Numbered from the stretch's first letter, positions 39,598 through 48,560 are shown. The stretch: 64,000 nt of DNA from Phytohabitans sp037414955 (GCA_037414955.1 JBBEWH010000014.1:61811-125810), one strand, 5' to 3'. Notes: a model not told the origin generated them from the letters alone. Program-made: numbers and translations.

Positions 39598-39717
39598 TCG
39601 GAGCCCGCACGGCCCGCACGGGAGACCGAACGGGTGTACGATGAGGGTACTCCGGAATCGACGACATCCCACCCTGAGGTGACCGCCACCCCGGCCCCAC
39701 GCACCTTGAGGGATGTC

Positions 39718-40071
39718 ATGTCCAACGACCAGCGCCACAGCTCAAACGCGCCCGTGGACCCGACCGCCGCGGCCTCGCCGCCGGCTCCGGCCACCGAGGC
39801 GGCCACGTCGCCGACAGGTCGGGTGCCACGCACCCGCACCAGCGCGACGTGGTTCGGCATCTGTGTCGCCGCGCTGCTGTTCGTGGTGCTGATCGTGTTC
39901 ATGCTGCAGAACACCGGCAGCGTGCGGGTCAGTTTCTTGTGGATGGACGGCAGTCTGCCGCTGGCCATGGCCCTGCTGATCGCCGCCGTGGGCGCCGCGA
40001 TCCTGACCATGGTGATCGGCGGCGCCCGCATCGCCCAGCTACGGCGCCTCTCCCGCCGCCAGCGCCACTAA
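39718..40071 (+). CDS. LapA-like (DUF1049) membrane protein
   Basis: A 117-residue membrane protein of the LapA-domain type: a Pro/Ala/Thr-rich N-terminus, then two membrane segments (W-F-G-I-C-V-A-A-L-L-F-V-V-L-I-V-F-M-L-Q-N-T in parts at ~45-66, and L-A-M-A-L-L-I-A-A-V-G-A-A-I-L at ~80-100) separated by V-R-V-S-F-L-W-M-D-G. The F-x-L-Q-N-T-x-x-V-x-V-x-F-L pattern is typical of the family. It is a small inner-membrane protein of uncertain role. ATG 39718 has GAGGGAT upstream. It lies between the ANTAR genes and a DUF5994 gene on the same strand. Confidence 0.82.
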   Translation: MSNDQRHSSNAPVDPTAAASPPAPATEAATSPTGRVPRTRTSATWFGICVAALLFVVLIVFMLQNTGSVRVSFLWMDGSLPLAMALLIAAVGAAILTMVIGGARIAQLRRLSRRQRH

Positions 40072-40166
40072 GGACCGCGCCCGGGACCCGGCGCGCACCG
40101 AGCCATCGCACCCCCCAACCAGCCCGTCGCCGGTCGAGACCGGCGACGGGTGGCAGGAGCCGACCC

Positions 40167-40706
40167 ATGAGACTCACGTCTACCGCCGCACGCCAGGTAA
40201 TCCTCTCCTTGACGCCGCCGTCCACCCCGCGGCTGCGGATGGAGCCGACCGGCTCGCGCCGCGCCCTCCTGGATGGCGCGTGGTGGCCCCGTTCCACCGA
40301 CCCGGTCGCGGAACTGCCTGGCCTGATCCTGGCCATCGACACGCTCCGCGGCCCCGTCAGCCGGCTCATCCTCGCGGCCGAAGGCTGGGACAGCCACCCG
40401 CGCCGCCTCGGGGTGAGCGGTCGCGTCCTGCGGCTGGGCTACTTCGGCAGCCAACCCGTCAGCCTGTTGACCGCGATCTGCGCCAACAACGAGCGCGTCG
40501 ACCTGCTCGTCGTCCCGCCCCACACCGCCGGCCACATCGCGGAGGCGGCGATGATCATGGCCGCCACCACCGACAATCTCACCCGCCCCGAGCACATCCT
40601 GCTGGCCGCCAGCACTCCCACCCCACGCCCGGTCGACGGCGTCGCCGCGGACGGCTCGGCGACGGAAGGCCCGGCCGGAGCGGCGGCCGAGGCGCGGCGG
40701 AGCTGA
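40167..40706 (+). CDS. DUF5994-type protein of unknown function
   Basis: A 179-residue soluble protein resembling the DUF5994 family common in actinobacteria: P-R-L-R-M-E-P-T-G-S-R-R-A-L-L-D-G-A-W-W-P-R-S near the start, then L-I-L-A-A-E-G-W-D-S-H-P-R-R-L, L-R-L-G-Y-F-G-S-Q-P and L-L-V-V-P-P-H-T. No function is established for the family, and its members often occur next to ANTAR and GAF regulators, as here. ATG 40167 has GGAG nine bases upstream. Its stop is 7 bases from the end of the convergent desaturase gene. Confidence 0.78.
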   Translation: MRLTSTAARQVILSLTPPSTPRLRMEPTGSRRALLDGAWWPRSTDPVAELPGLILAIDTLRGPVSRLILAAEGWDSHPRRLGVSGRVLRLGYFGSQPVSLLTAICANNERVDLLVVPPHTAGHIAEAAMIMAATTDNLTRPEHILLAASTPTPRPVDGVAADGSATEGPAGAAAEARRS

Positions 40707-40713
40707 TCTTCGG

Positions 40714-41766
40714 CTACGCGCTGGCGCTGTCGGCGGCCCGGCCCACGGTGTCGAGGTGGCGCAGGGCCTGCCGGTAGGAGTCGAGCAGGCTGGTCTCGAC
40801 GTAGGGCAGGCCGTGGCGGCGGCAGTGGTCGCGGACCAGCGGCTGTGCGTGGCGCAGCGAGGGACGCGGCATGTTGGGGAACAGGTGGTGTTCGATCTGA
40901 TAGTTCAAGCCGCCCAGCAGCAGGTCCGTCAGGCGTCCGCCGCGCACGTTGCGGGAGGTCAGGACCTGGCGGCGCAGGAAGTCGCTGTCGTCGTCCTGGG
41001 ACAGGATCGGCATGCCCTTGTGGTTGGGGGCGAAGACCGAACCGAGGTAGAGACCGAGCAGTCCCTGGTGGACCGCGATGAACGCCAGCGCCTGCACCGG
41101 CGACAGCACCACCAGCACCGCGGCGAGGTAGGCCACGATGTGCACGCCGAAGAGCGCGGCCTCGGGCACGCGGTGGCGGTAGCCGGGGCGTAGCAGCGCC
41201 TTGACGCCGGACACCCGCAGGTCGATCGCCAACAGCAGCAGCATCGGGAAGAACAGCGCGCCCTGGTGGCGGGCGATGAGGCGACCCAGCCGCCCCCGGT
41301 CCCGCGCCTGGGAGGCGGTGTACGCGAGGTTGTCGCCGCCGATGTCCGGGTCGAGCCCTTCCTGGTTGGGGTGGGCGTGATGGCGGTGATGCTTGTCCAC
41401 CCACCAGCCGAACACCAGCCCGATGGCCAGGTTGCCGGCCACCAGCCCGACCAGGTCGTTGGCGCGCCGGGACCGGAAGATCTGCCGGTGGCCGGCGTCG
41501 TGGGTCAGGAAGCCGGTCTGGGCGAATACCACGGCCAGCGCGGCGGCGGTGGCCAGTTGCCACCATGAGTCGCCCAGCAGGGCGAACACCACCCAGCCGG
41601 CGGTCATGCACACCGCACCGATGACGATCTTCGCGAAGTAGTGGGCGAGCCGCCGGTCCAGCAGACCGGCCTGCCGCGCGCGGCGCAACAAGTCCGCGTA
41701 GTCGCTACCGCGACGGCTTCGCGGGGGTGCCTGGGGTTGGGTGACGGCAAGATCGAGGGTGCTCAC
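40714..41766 (-). CDS. Membrane fatty acid desaturase
   Basis: A 350-residue integral-membrane desaturase. The histidine boxes are H-D-A-G-H (~88-92), H-K...H-R-H-H (W-V-D-K-H-H-R-H-H, ~122-128) and Q-I-E-H-H (~280-284), which bind the di-iron centre; four main hydrophobic segments lie between them. The pattern is that of front-end/acyl-lipid desaturases acting on fatty acyl or sphingolipid chains, with oxygen and an electron donor. GTG 41766 was chosen because GGGAGGG precedes it; an upstream in-frame start adds residues with no domain. It converges with the DUF5994 gene and is divergent from the catabolic locus, separated by repeat copy 7 and the operator at 41955. Confidence 0.88.
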   Translation of the reverse strand: MSTLDLAVTQPQAPPRSRRGSDYADLLRRARQAGLLDRRLAHYFAKIVIGAVCMTAGWVVFALLGDSWWQLATAAALAVVFAQTGFLTHDAGHRQIFRSRRANDLVGLVAGNLAIGLVFGWWVDKHHRHHAHPNQEGLDPDIGGDNLAYTASQARDRGRLGRLIARHQGALFFPMLLLLAIDLRVSGVKALLRPGYRHRVPEAALFGVHIVAYLAAVLVVLSPVQALAFIAVHQGLLGLYLGSVFAPNHKGMPILSQDDDSDFLRRQVLTSRNVRGGRLTDLLLGGLNYQIEHHLFPNMPRPSLRHAQPLVRDHCRRHGLPYVETSLLDSYRQALRHLDTVGRAADSASA

Positions 41767-41854
41767 GAAAGCCCTCCCGTGATCGACGCTGGGACGCGTC
41801 ACCGGGGTCTGGAGCAACCGCGCGAACCAGCTTACTCCGGATCCCGACCCCCTT

Positions 41855-41910
41855 CATGATCAAGGCGTCCTTCACGTCGTTAGGGCGACATGAAGGACGC
41901 CTTGATCATG
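41855..41910. repeat. Palindromic repeat, full copy 7 (56 bp)
   Basis: Full-length copy: outer arms CATGATCAAGGCGTCC and GGACGCCTTGATCATG are exact reverse complements, with inner TTCACGTCG and CGACATGAA. It lies between the divergent desaturase and Rieske oxygenase genes, so in this case it does not follow a stop codon. Confidence 0.9.
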
Positions 41911-41954
41911 AGGATCGGGTCTAGGTCTTTCGTGCGTGGATGCGATATGTAAGT

Positions 41955-41966
41955 ATTGGATCCAAT
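41955..41966. promoter_or_regulatory. GntR operator box 1
   Basis: Perfect 12-base palindrome ATTGGATCCAAT, 34 bases before the GTG at 42000. The identical box precedes the ABC-importer operon at 51297, and near-matches lie in the divergent promoter region of the GntR gene and copper amine oxidase gene. A weaker match, GCTGGATCGGAT, follows at 41971-41982. Confidence 0.8.
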
Positions 41967-41999
41967 GCTTGCTGGATCGGATGCGGTTGGGGTGGGACG

Positions 42000-43310
42000 G
42001 TGCTGAAGCGCGAGGACAACGAGCGCGTGACCCGGTCCGGGCCCGGCACCGCACTGGGCCGCCTCCTGCGGGGGTACTGGCAGCCGGCCGCCCTGGTCTC
42101 CGAGATGGCGCCGGACCGGCCGGTCAAACCGGTCCGGCTGCTGGGCGAGGACCTCGTACTGTTCCGCCCGGAGGGCCAGAGCTGGGCGCTGGTCGGGCGG
42201 TTCTGCGCGCACCGCGGCGTGGACCTGGCGTTCGCGCGCCACGAGGACGGCGGCTTGCGCTGCCTCTACCACGGCTGGCTCTACGGGCCGGACGGGCGCT
42301 GCCGGGAGCAGCCGGCCGAGCCCGCGCACAGCCGGTTCGCGGAGAAGGTGCGCATCCCCAGCTACCCGTGCGTCGAGCGCAACGGCATCATCTTCGCCTA
42401 CCTGGGCGAGGGCGACCCGCCGCCGTTCCCGGCGTACGACTGTTTCACCGCCCCCGACGAGTACACGTTCGCGTTCAAGGGCCTGTGGGAGTGCAACTGG
42501 CTGCAGGGTCTGGAGGGCGGCATCGACCCGAGCCATGTCTCGTTCCTGCACCGGTTCATCGGCGAGGACCCGCGCGAGGCGTACGGACAGCAGTTCAGCG
42601 AGATCGTCGAGGGCACCGGGCAGAAGCTGTCCACACTGGTCGGTGACGCCTACCGGCCGGACATCGAGGTGGAGGAGGCGCCGCACGGGCTGCGGGTCTT
42701 CGCGCTGCGGCAGCTCACCGACGAGGTGAAGCACGTGCGGATCACGAACCTGGTGTTTCCCAACGCGTTCGTGGTGCCGTTCGGCAACAGCAAGGCCTTC
42801 ATCCAGTGGCACGTGCCGGTCGACGACGAGAACCACTACTGGTACATGATCTTCTACGACTTCGCCGCGCCCACCGACAAGCGGACGCTGCTCGCGCAGC
42901 GGCTCGGCGAGGTCTCGCTGCCGGACTACCGGCCGCTGCGCAACCGGTCCAACAACTGGGGATACGACCCCGCGGAGCAGCGCGGGCTCACCTACACCGG
43001 GATGGGGCTGGACATCAACGTCCACGACCAGTGGGCGGTGGAGAGCATGGGCCGCGTCCAGGACCGCACGACCGAGCGGCTGGGCGTGTCGGACCGGGCG
43101 GTCACCGCGAACCGCCGGCTGCTGCTGCGGGCGATCGACGCGTTCGCGCACGGGGCGCCGGTGCCCGCGCGGCCGCTGGACGCCGCCGGCGCCGCAGCCC
43201 TCACCGGGCCGCTCGCCGTCGACACCGTGGCGCCCACCGACGACTGGGAAGAAGCCTGGCGGCGCCGGGAGGCGCAGCGGCGCGCCGGATCACCGTGGGC
43301 GGGCAGATGA
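42000..43310 (+). CDS. Rieske non-heme iron oxygenase (alpha-subunit type)
   Basis: A 436-residue oxygenase. The Rieske [2Fe-2S] ligands are C69-A-H71 and C88-L-Y-H91 and the mononuclear iron site is D176-x2-H179-x4-H184, all intact. Length and sequence order fit the vanillate/phthalate-type (aromatic ring-hydroxylating or N/O-demethylating) group. There is no dedicated reductase or ferredoxin in the window, so electrons must come from elsewhere. GTG 42000 is chosen because the recognisable domain starts directly and GGGTGGGA lies upstream. It heads the operon with the GS-like gene (4-base overlap ATGA) and lies 34 bases downstream of the GntR operator, so it is likely inducible with the amine locus. 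Confidence 0.9.
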   Translation: MLKREDNERVTRSGPGTALGRLLRGYWQPAALVSEMAPDRPVKPVRLLGEDLVLFRPEGQSWALVGRFCAHRGVDLAFARHEDGGLRCLYHGWLYGPDGRCREQPAEPAHSRFAEKVRIPSYPCVERNGIIFAYLGEGDPPPFPAYDCFTAPDEYTFAFKGLWECNWLQGLEGGIDPSHVSFLHRFIGEDPREAYGQQFSEIVEGTGQKLSTLVGDAYRPDIEVEEAPHGLRVFALRQLTDEVKHVRITNLVFPNAFVVPFGNSKAFIQWHVPVDDENHYWYMIFYDFAAPTDKRTLLAQRLGEVSLPDYRPLRNRSNNWGYDPAEQRGLTYTGMGLDINVHDQWAVESMGRVQDRTTERLGVSDRAVTANRRLLLRAIDAFAHGAPVPARPLDAAGAAALTGPLAVDTVAPTDDWEEAWRRREAQRRAGSPWAGR

Positions 43311-44746
43311 CCAGCGTCGATGAGCGGCCGGTGGCCGAAGGGGGCGGCGGCTGGGACGCCCGGCCGCTGCTCGCCGCCGAACGCGGCGGCTTCGTCGAGC
43401 GGCACGGCCTGTGGGACCAGGCGCGGTACGCCGCCGCCGGCCAGCTGCGCCGGGTGATCGACGAGGTCGGGCTGGAGCTGGTGCGCTTCTCGTTCGCCGA
43501 CCAGCATGGCGTGCTGCACGGCAAGACGCTGACCCGCGGCGCGGTGCCGGCCGCGCTGCGCTCCGGCGTCACCGCGCCCAGCTCGCTGCTGCTCAAGGAC
43601 ACCGCCGGCCGTTCGGCCTTTCCGGTCTTCGCGGCCGACGTGGGGGTCGGCGTCGCCGGATTCTCCGGCGCCGGCGACATCGTCCTGGTGCCCGACCCCA
43701 CCACCTTCCGGGTACTCCCGTGGGCCGACCGCACCGGCTGGGTGCTCTGCGACCTGTACTTCCCGGACGGCTCACCGGTGCCGTTCTGCACCCGCGGCCT
43801 GCTGCGCGGTCAGCTCGACCGGCTGGCCGACGCGGGGTACGGCATGAGCGTCGGCGTCGAGCTGGAGTTCCACGTGTTCCGGGCGGAGACGGGGCCCACG
43901 AGCCCCGGCGCGCGGCTGCTGCACGAGGAGGACCTCGACCGGCTCGACGACGTCGTCAGCCTGCTCCGGCGCGGCCTGACCCACCTGGACCTGCCGCTGC
44001 GCTCGATCGAGCTGGAGTTCGGGCCGAGCCAACTGGAGATCACGCTGCAGGCCGCCGAGGCCCGCGACGCCGCCGACCACGTGCTGCTGGCCCGCTCGGC
44101 GATCCGCCAGCTGTGCCGCCGGCACGGCTACCACGCCACGTTCATGTCCCGCCCCGCCGGCACGACGAGCGCGTCCACCGGCTGGCACCTGCACCAGTCG
44201 CTGCGCGACCGCTCGACCGGGCAGCCCGTGTTCGACGCGCGTCCCGAGCTGATGGCGCACTACCTGGCAGGGTTGCTCGCCCACGCTCCGGCCGCCGCCG
44301 CGTTCACCACCCCGACGGTGAACGGCTACAAGCGGTACCTGCCGTTCTCGCTCGCCCCGGACCGCGTCGTGTGGGGCGTGGACAACAAGGGCGCGATGGT
44401 GCGGGTGGCGGGCGGCGACTCCGGTACCCGGCTGGAGAACCGCTCCGGCGAGCCGGCCGCCAACCCGTACCTCTACATCGCGTCCCAGATCGTCAGCGGC
44501 CTGGACGGCCTGCGCCGCGGCCTGGACCCGGGGCCGCCCGCCGGCAGCCCGTACGCCGCCGAGGCGACCCCGCTGCCCCGCTCGCTCGGCGCCGCGGTCG
44601 ACGCCCTGGAGGCCGACCCGGTGTTCGCCGACGCGCTCGGCGAGCGGGTCGTGGCCTGGTACGCCCACCTCAAGCGCGACGAGTTCGCCCGCTACCTGGC
44701 GCACGTCTCCGACTGGGAGCAACGCGAGTACCTGAACCTGTTCTGA
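43307..44746 (+). CDS. Glutamine-synthetase-like gamma-glutamyl ligase
   Basis: A 479-residue GS family protein (beta-grasp N-terminus ~40-150, catalytic domain ~150-470). Motifs include V-G-V-E-L-E-F-H-V-F (metal-ligand Glu), E-L-E-F-G-P-S-Q-L-E-I-T-L, S-T-G-W-H-L-H-Q-S-L, and a C-terminal R-L-E-N-R-S-G-E-P-A-A-N-P-Y-L-Y. This arrangement is that of glutamine synthetase relatives used to ligate glutamate to amines (PuuA, IpuC, AtdA1-like) rather than housekeeping GlnA. The first step of gamma-glutamylated amine catabolism is therefore likely. Its ATG overlaps the Rieske stop codon. A gamma-glutamyltransferase later in the locus (60282) could release the glutamyl group. Confidence 0.86.
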   Translation: MTSVDERPVAEGGGGWDARPLLAAERGGFVERHGLWDQARYAAAGQLRRVIDEVGLELVRFSFADQHGVLHGKTLTRGAVPAALRSGVTAPSSLLLKDTAGRSAFPVFAADVGVGVAGFSGAGDIVLVPDPTTFRVLPWADRTGWVLCDLYFPDGSPVPFCTRGLLRGQLDRLADAGYGMSVGVELEFHVFRAETGPTSPGARLLHEEDLDRLDDVVSLLRRGLTHLDLPLRSIELEFGPSQLEITLQAAEARDAADHVLLARSAIRQLCRRHGYHATFMSRPAGTTSASTGWHLHQSLRDRSTGQPVFDARPELMAHYLAGLLAHAPAAAAFTTPTVNGYKRYLPFSLAPDRVVWGVDNKGAMVRVAGGDSGTRLENRSGEPAANPYLYIASQIVSGLDGLRRGLDPGPPAGSPYAAEATPLPRSLGAAVDALEADPVFADALGERVVAWYAHLKRDEFARYLAHVSDWEQREYLNLF

Positions 44747-44792
44747 CGCAGCGAGCCGCGACCCCCCACGCGCGGGGCCGCTAGGGGGAGAG

Positions 44793-46217
44793 ATGGAACC
44801 GTTCCTGATCGACGGCGAGTGGATCGCCCCGGGCGACCGGGAGACGTTCCCCGTCGTCGACCCGGCGACCGCCACGCCGTTCACCGCGGTGGCCCAGGCG
44901 ACCGCGGTGGACGTCGACCGCGCGGTCGCCGCCGCCGCGCTCGCGCACGCCGACCGCCGCTGGGCCGGCCTACCGCCACTGGATCGGACGCGGGTGCTGA
45001 CCCGGATCGCGGACCTCGTCGAGGAACACCTGGAGGAGCTCGCCGTCCTGGAGACGAGGGACAACGGCAAGCCGATCGAGCGCTCCCGCGCCGACGTCGC
45101 CTTCGCCGCCAAGGACTTCCGGCACTTCGCGGGCGCGCCGGGCCGGCTGACCGGCACCGTGGTCCCGCTCGACGGCGGTGCTCACCACGTCTACACGGTG
45201 CTGGAGCCGGTCGGCGTCGCCGCGCTCATCCTGCCGTGGAACTTCCCCATCATGACGGCCGCGCACAAGCTGGCGCCCGCGCTCGCCGCCGGTTGCACCG
45301 TCGTGGTCAAGCCGGCCGAGCAGACGCCGCTGACCATGCTGCGGCTGGCGCGGCTGTGCGGCGAGGCGGGCCTGCCGGACGGCGTACTCAACGTGTTGAC
45401 CGGCGATGGTCGCGTGGGCGCGGCGCTGGTCGCGCACCCGGGGGTGGCGAAGGTGTCGTTCACCGGGTCCACAGAGGTCGGTCGGCAGGTGATGGCCGCC
45501 GCCGCGCCCACCACGAAACGCCTCACGCTCGAGCTCGGCGGCAAGAGCCCGAACATCATCTTCGCCGACGCGGACCTCGACGCGGCGACCGCGACCGCGA
45601 TGCGCGCCTCGTTCGGCCACTCCGGACAGATGTGTACGGCCGGCAGCCGGCTGCTCGTGCAGCGGTCCATCCTGGACGCGATGACGGCGCGGCTGGCCGC
45701 GGCCACGAAGCGGGTGCCGATGGGCAACGGCCTCGACGGCGGCGTCTCGGTCGGCCCGCTGGTCTCCGAGGAGCAGCGCCAGCAGGTGCTGTCGTACATC
45801 GCGAAAGGCCGCGCGGAGGGCGCGACGGTCGCGGTCGGCGGCGGCGTGCCGGACCGGCCGGGCTACTTCGTCGAGCCGACGCTGTTCACCGGCGTCACGA
45901 ACGGCATGGTGATCGCCCAGGAGGAGATCTTCGGTCCGGTGGCCGGCGTGATCGCGTTCGAGGACGAGGCGCAGGCGGTCGAGATCGCCAACGACACGGC
46001 GTACGGGCTGGCGGCCGGTGTGTGGACCCGCGACCTGTCCCGGGCGCACCGGATGGCGGCGGCGCTGCGCGCCGGCACCGTCTGGGTCAACACCTACAAC
46101 GTCTTCGATCCGGCGCTGCCGTACGGCGGGGTCGGCGACTCCGGCCTGGGCCGCGACCTCGGCGACGACGCGCTGCACGGCTTCTGCGAGCGCAAGTCCG
46201 TCGTGATATCTCTATGA
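44793..46217 (+). CDS. Aldehyde dehydrogenase
   Basis: A 474-residue NAD(P)-dependent aldehyde dehydrogenase with the complete active site: Glu247 in L-E-L-G-G-K-S-P-N and nucleophile Cys281 in G-Q-M-C-T-A-G-S-R, plus the cofactor region F-T-G-S-T-E-V-G and the C-terminal Y-G-G-V-G-D-S-G. It would oxidise aldehydes made by the copper or flavin amine oxidases of the locus to acids. The ribosome site AGGGGGAG precedes ATG 44793. Its stop overlaps the start of the class V enzyme (ATGA). Substrate specificity cannot be read from the sequence. Confidence 0.92.
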   Translation: MEPFLIDGEWIAPGDRETFPVVDPATATPFTAVAQATAVDVDRAVAAAALAHADRRWAGLPPLDRTRVLTRIADLVEEHLEELAVLETRDNGKPIERSRADVAFAAKDFRHFAGAPGRLTGTVVPLDGGAHHVYTVLEPVGVAALILPWNFPIMTAAHKLAPALAAGCTVVVKPAEQTPLTMLRLARLCGEAGLPDGVLNVLTGDGRVGAALVAHPGVAKVSFTGSTEVGRQVMAAAAPTTKRLTLELGGKSPNIIFADADLDAATATAMRASFGHSGQMCTAGSRLLVQRSILDAMTARLAAATKRVPMGNGLDGGVSVGPLVSEEQRQQVLSYIAKGRAEGATVAVGGGVPDRPGYFVEPTLFTGVTNGMVIAQEEIFGPVAGVIAFEDEAQAVEIANDTAYGLAAGVWTRDLSRAHRMAAALRAGTVWVNTYNVFDPALPYGGVGDSGLGRDLGDDALHGFCERKSVVISL

Positions 46218-48532
46218 GCTTCGATCCGGTGACCCTGCGGGCGGCGACGCCCGGCACCCGCCACGCGCGGCACTTCAACGCCGCCGGCGCCGCGCTGCCC
46301 AGCGAGAGCGTGCTGTCGACCATTGTGGAGCATCTGCGGCTGGAGGCCCGGATCGGCGGGTACGAGGCGGCCGAGGCCGCCCGCGAGCGCGGCACGGCGA
46401 CCTACGCGTCGGCGGCCCGCCTGCTCGGTGCCCAGCCCGACGACATCGCCCTGGTGGAGAGCGCGACCGTGGCGTGGCACCGGGCCGTCGACGCGCTGCC
46501 GCTGCGCCCCGGCGACCGGATCCTGGCGTCCGCGTCCAGCTACGTCAGCTCCGCGCTGCACCTGCTGGAGCTGCGGCGCACCCGCGGCGTCACGGTGGAG
46601 GTACTGCCCTGCGACGACACCGGGGGCGTCGACCTCGACGCGCTGGAGAAGGCGTTGCGGGCACCGGCCGCGCTGGTCACGGTGGCGCACGTGCCCACCT
46701 CCTCGGCGCTGGTCGAGCCGGTCGCCGCCATCGGGGCGCGCACCACGGCCGCGGGCGTGCCGCTGCTGCTGGACGCCACCCAGTCGGTGGGCCAGTTCCC
46801 GGTCGACGTGGCCGCCATCGGCTGCGACATGTTGATGACGACGGGCCGCAAGTTCCTGCGCGGCCCGCGCGGCACCGGCCTGCTCTACGTCAGCCCCGCC
46901 CTGCGCGCGGCGCTGCGGCCGCCGCACCCGGACGTGCGCGGCGCGCGGTGGACCAGCGACGAGGGGTACGACGTGGAGGCCGGCGCCCGCCGGTACGAGA
47001 CCTGGGAAGCGGCGCACGCCCTGCGCCTCGGCCTCGGCGCCGCGCTCGCCGAGGCGCTCGACCTCGGGGTGGACCGCATCGGCGGGTACACGGCCGGGCT
47101 CGCCGCGCGGCTGCGCGCCGGACTCGCCGCCGTGCCGGGCGTGCGGCTCGTGGACCCGCCGGCCGGCGGCGGCGCGATCGTGACGTTCGTCCGCGACGGC
47201 GAGGAACCCCGGGACACGGTACGGCGTCTGCGCGCCGCCGGCGTGCACGTGGTCCCGATCCCGGCCAGCCACGGCCAGTGGGACCTCGGCCGGCGCGGCC
47301 TGCCCGCGGTGGTCCGCGCCTCGGTGCACGTCTACAACAACGACGACGACGTCCGCGCCTTCACCGAGGCGCTCGCCCCGTCACAATCAAGGCGTCCCTC
47401 ACGTAGCCCTAGCACCATGAAGGACGCCTTGATCATGGACAGGGCGGACGTGGTGGTGATCGGCGCCGGGGTGCATGGCTCCTCGACCGCCTGGCACCTG
47501 GCCCGGCGGGGCGCGCGGGTGATCCAGCTCGACCGGTTCCCCGACGGGCACACCGAGGGCTCCTCACACGGGCACACCCGGATGATCCGCCGGGCGTACC
47601 CGAACGAGTCCTGGGATGCTCTGGTCGACCTCGCCTACCGCGGGTGGGCCGAGTTGGCCGACGCCGCCGGCCGGCCGCTCGTGACGACCACCGGCGGCCT
47701 GTACGCCCGTCCCGCCGGGATGGCCGGCAGCCTGCGCGGCCCTGGCTGCGAAACCGTCGACGCCGCCCGCGCCGCCGAACTGTTCCCCGCCCTACGCCTG
47801 CCCCCGGACGTCACCGCCGTCTACGATCCCGCCGCCGGCGTCATCGACGCCGCGGCCGCGATGCGCGCGCTTCGCGAACTGGCGGCGGCCCACGGCGTCG
47901 ACCGCCGCCCCGCCTGCCCCGCCCTGCGCTGGGCGGCCACCGGTGCCGGCGTGACCGTCGATACTCCACAGGGGACGATCCACGCCGACCGCCTGGTGAT
48001 CGCCGCCGGCCCCTGGACCGGCTCCCTGGTGCCCGAGCTGGCCACCCACCTCGACGTACGACGCATCGTCAACGTCCATGTCGGAGCGTCTGAGCCGGCC
48101 CGCCTCGCGCCACCGCACCTCGGCGCGTTCTCGGTCGAGATGCCCGGCGTGGGCCTGCTCTACGGCATCCCCGCCTTCGACGGCCGCGCCGTGAAGATCG
48201 GCCTCGACCACGGCCCGCCGGACGACCCGCACCGGCCACAGTCGCCACCCACCGCGGCGGAACGAGCCACGCTGCTCGACCTCGCCCGCCGCTTGCTCCC
48301 GGACGCCGACGGCGACGTCATCGCGTCGATCGCCTGCCGCTACACGATGGCGCCGCGCAACCGCTTCCTCGTCGGTCCGCTGCCGGAAACCCCGCGGGTG
48401 CTGGTCGTCGCGGCCTGCTCCGGCCACGGCTTCAAGTTCGGCCCCGCCCTGGGCGCGATTCTCGCCGACGCCGCGCTGGACACCCCGCCGATCTTGCAGT
48501 TCTCAGCTTCCATCTCGGGCATCCCGGCATGA
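46214..48532 (+). CDS. Fused class V aminotransferase-like PLP enzyme and FAD-dependent amine oxidase
   Basis: One 772-residue reading frame without an internal stop. Residues ~1-390 are a PLP class V enzyme (cysteine-desulphurase/isopenicillin-epimerase type) with P-L-L-L-D-A-T-Q-S-V-G-Q and the PLP lysine in T-T-G-R-K-F-L-R-G-P-R-G. Residues ~408-772 form a sarcosine-oxidase/DadA-type flavoprotein: V-V-V-I-G-A-G-V-H-G-S-S-T-A-W-H-L near its start, A-A-G-P-W-T-G and C-S-G-H-G-F-K. The linker is encoded by repeat copy 8 (47382-47437); where other copies read TGA in this frame this one reads CAA, so the fusion is probably recent. The ATGs at 47417 and 47435, inside the repeat, could give a separate oxidase. 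The ATG at 46214 overlaps the aldehyde dehydrogenase stop. Confidence 0.85.
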   Translation: MSFDPVTLRAATPGTRHARHFNAAGAALPSESVLSTIVEHLRLEARIGGYEAAEAARERGTATYASAARLLGAQPDDIALVESATVAWHRAVDALPLRPGDRILASASSYVSSALHLLELRRTRGVTVEVLPCDDTGGVDLDALEKALRAPAALVTVAHVPTSSALVEPVAAIGARTTAAGVPLLLDATQSVGQFPVDVAAIGCDMLMTTGRKFLRGPRGTGLLYVSPALRAALRPPHPDVRGARWTSDEGYDVEAGARRYETWEAAHALRLGLGAALAEALDLGVDRIGGYTAGLAARLRAGLAAVPGVRLVDPPAGGGAIVTFVRDGEEPRDTVRRLRAAGVHVVPIPASHGQWDLGRRGLPAVVRASVHVYNNDDDVRAFTEALAPSQSRRPSRSPSTMKDALIMDRADVVVIGAGVHGSSTAWHLARRGARVIQLDRFPDGHTEGSSHGHTRMIRRAYPNESWDALVDLAYRGWAELADAAGRPLVTTTGGLYARPAGMAGSLRGPGCETVDAARAAELFPALRLPPDVTAVYDPAAGVIDAAAAMRALRELAAAHGVDRRPACPALRWAATGAGVTVDTPQGTIHADRLVIAAGPWTGSLVPELATHLDVRRIVNVHVGASEPARLAPPHLGAFSVEMPGVGLLYGIPAFDGRAVKIGLDHGPPDDPHRPQSPPTAAERATLLDLARRLLPDADGDVIASIACRYTMAPRNRFLVGPLPETPRVLVVAACSGHGFKFGPALGAILADAALDTPPILQFSASISGIPA
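47382..47437. repeat. Palindromic repeat, copy 8, within the fused coding region
   Basis: A 56-base copy with left arm CACAATCAAGGCGTCC (consensus CATGATCAAGGCGTCC) and right arm GGACGCCTTGATCATG. It is read in frame as a linker between the PLP and FAD halves of the gene 46214-48532. The TG-to-CA changes near its left end remove the stop codon found in this frame at other copies. Confidence 0.88.
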
Positions 48533-48554
48533 CAAGCGCAAGATCGGCGGGGTG
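48481..48554. terminator. Long perfect inverted repeat between convergent genes
   Basis: CACCCCGCCGATCTTGC (48481-48497) and GCAAGATCGGCGGGGTG (48538-48554) are exact reverse complements, 17 bases, with a 40-base loop that contains the stop codon of the fused gene. It lies between convergent genes (fused gene and GntR), so it is a likely bidirectional terminator without a U-tract. The left arm is within the coding region. Confidence 0.65.
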
Positions 48555-48560
48555 GGTGGG

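Noticed and set aside
40714..41766. Desaturase as part of the amine locus
   Set aside because: It is divergent, lies beyond repeat copy 7, and no operator box precedes it.
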